Assembly (NCBI RefSeq): GCF_015594845.1
Contig: NZ_JADNRK010000002.1
Coordinates: 145,281-209,280 of the forward strand
Direction: 5' to 3'
From: Alkalibacter mobilis
GTDB taxonomy: Bacteria > Bacillota > Clostridia > Eubacteriales > Alkalibacteraceae
DNA: 64,000 nucleotides
The notes under the pieces were generated by a model. That model saw nothing but the letters and a program-made list of their open reading frames with translations, searched no databases and was not told the origin of the DNA. Below are positions 63,831 to 64,000 of the stretch, in pieces. Both the position numbers and the translations under genes were made by a program. Position 1 is the stretch's first letter. Every line of letters starts with the position of its first letter.

Positions 63831-63862
63831 AAAGAAAAAACCCTCGGTCATAAGACCAAGAG
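63831..63862 (-). terminator. Terminator of the rRNA operon
   Basis: CTCTTGGTC pairs with GACCGAGGG (G-T pairs) around TTAT, then TTTTTTCTTTTTTT on the minus strand, behind the 5S rRNA gene. Confidence 0.8.
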
Positions 63863-63876
63863 TCATTCTTGTGGAA

Positions 63877-63993
63877 TCCCGCAGCGACATACTCTCCCAG
63901 GACGTCGCCATCCAAGTACCATCTGCGCAGGAGGACTTTACTTCTGTGTTCGGGATGGGAACAGGTGTAGCCCCTCCGCCATTGCCGCGGAAT
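63877..63993 (-). rRNA. rrf: 5S ribosomal RNA
   Basis: On the minus strand the sequence has the conserved 5S features: 5' TTCCGCGGC pairing with a 3' GCTGCGG segment, TGTTCCCATCCCGAACACAGAAGT (loop B-C region), and GAGAGTAT in loop E. About 117 bases; the exact ends are estimated. It is the 3' end of an rRNA operon whose 23S and 16S genes should lie to the right of the window. Confidence 0.95.
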
Positions 63994-64000
63994 TACTTTA

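Overview
The window is an ordinary chromosomal stretch of a low-GC, Gram-positive anaerobe of the class Clostridia (probably near the Peptostreptococcales/Tissierellales; genus not resolvable by eye). This rests on the AT-rich sequence, strong AGGAGG ribosome binding sites with frequent TTG/GTG starts, the SCIFF peptide and its radical-SAM maturase, a T-box leader, HemZ, PrkC/PrpC, the ylm/sepF division cluster and the Asp23-FakA-RecG order. Almost everything reads leftward (minus strand). Only tmcAL, rpmB, rqcH and a ferritin-like gene read rightward. Coding density is very high and no insertion sequence, prophage or CRISPR array is visible.

Layout. 1-4.2 kb: ackA, DUF177, rpmF, plsX, acpP, rnc and the 5' end of a radical-SAM gene (phospholipid/fatty acid and ribosome functions). 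4.5-11.7 kb: tmcAL (+), then Asp23, fakA, recG, rsmD, coaD and a coiled-coil protein (-), with rpmB divergent from Asp23. 11.7-25.3 kb: a long housekeeping operon dapF-yicC-gmk-rpoZ / priA-def-fmt-yugP-rsmB-rlmN-prpC-prkC-rsgA-thiN. Compared with Bacillus it lacks remA, coaBC and rpe at their usual places. 25.4-27.7 kb: rqcH and a ferritin-like protein (+). 27.7-32.2 kb: tRNA-Pro followed by an HlyD-like membrane protein, ylmE, sepF, ylmG, ylmH and rluD. 32.2-36 kb: a radical-SAM/PDZ DUF512 protein, der and gpsA. 36.1-38.7 kb: phoP-phoR behind a Pho-box promoter. 38.7-46.4 kb: relA, dtd, an MBL-fold hydrolase, hemZ, then a T-box-controlled aspS-csoR-rseC unit. 46.5-58.2 kb: yebC, then ruvA-ruvB, queA-tgt, yajC-scfA-scfB-secD-secF-lapA-recJ-apt. 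58.3-61 kb: a small membrane protein, a JAMM-HflX fusion and a YigZ-family protein. 61.1-63.7 kb: a corrinoid protein and a uroporphyrinogen-decarboxylase-like methyltransferase, with a divergently placed but same-strand TetR regulator upstream. 63.9 kb to the end: 5S rRNA, the 3' end of an rRNA operon entering from the right.

Genes missed by simple ORF calling and recovered here by translation: the radical-SAM fragment at 1-152, rpmF (2290-2469) and the 47-residue SCIFF precursor scfA (52943-53086). Many start codons were moved to the codon that sits at the right distance from a Shine-Dalgarno sequence.

The most distinctive loci are: (1) the SCIFF ranthipeptide pair set between yajC and secDF; (2) the corrinoid/methyltransferase cassette with a perfect 14-bp palindrome over its predicted transcription start and no substrate-specific methyltransferase beside it; (3) the JAMM-type protease-like domain fused to HflX; and (4) a full-consensus promoter lying across the hemZ stop codon that drives the aspS T-box leader. 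Repeated intrinsic terminators inside operons (acpP/rnc, rpmF/plsX, rpoZ/priA, ruvB/queA, scfA/scfB) suggest that expression is tuned step by step along long transcripts.
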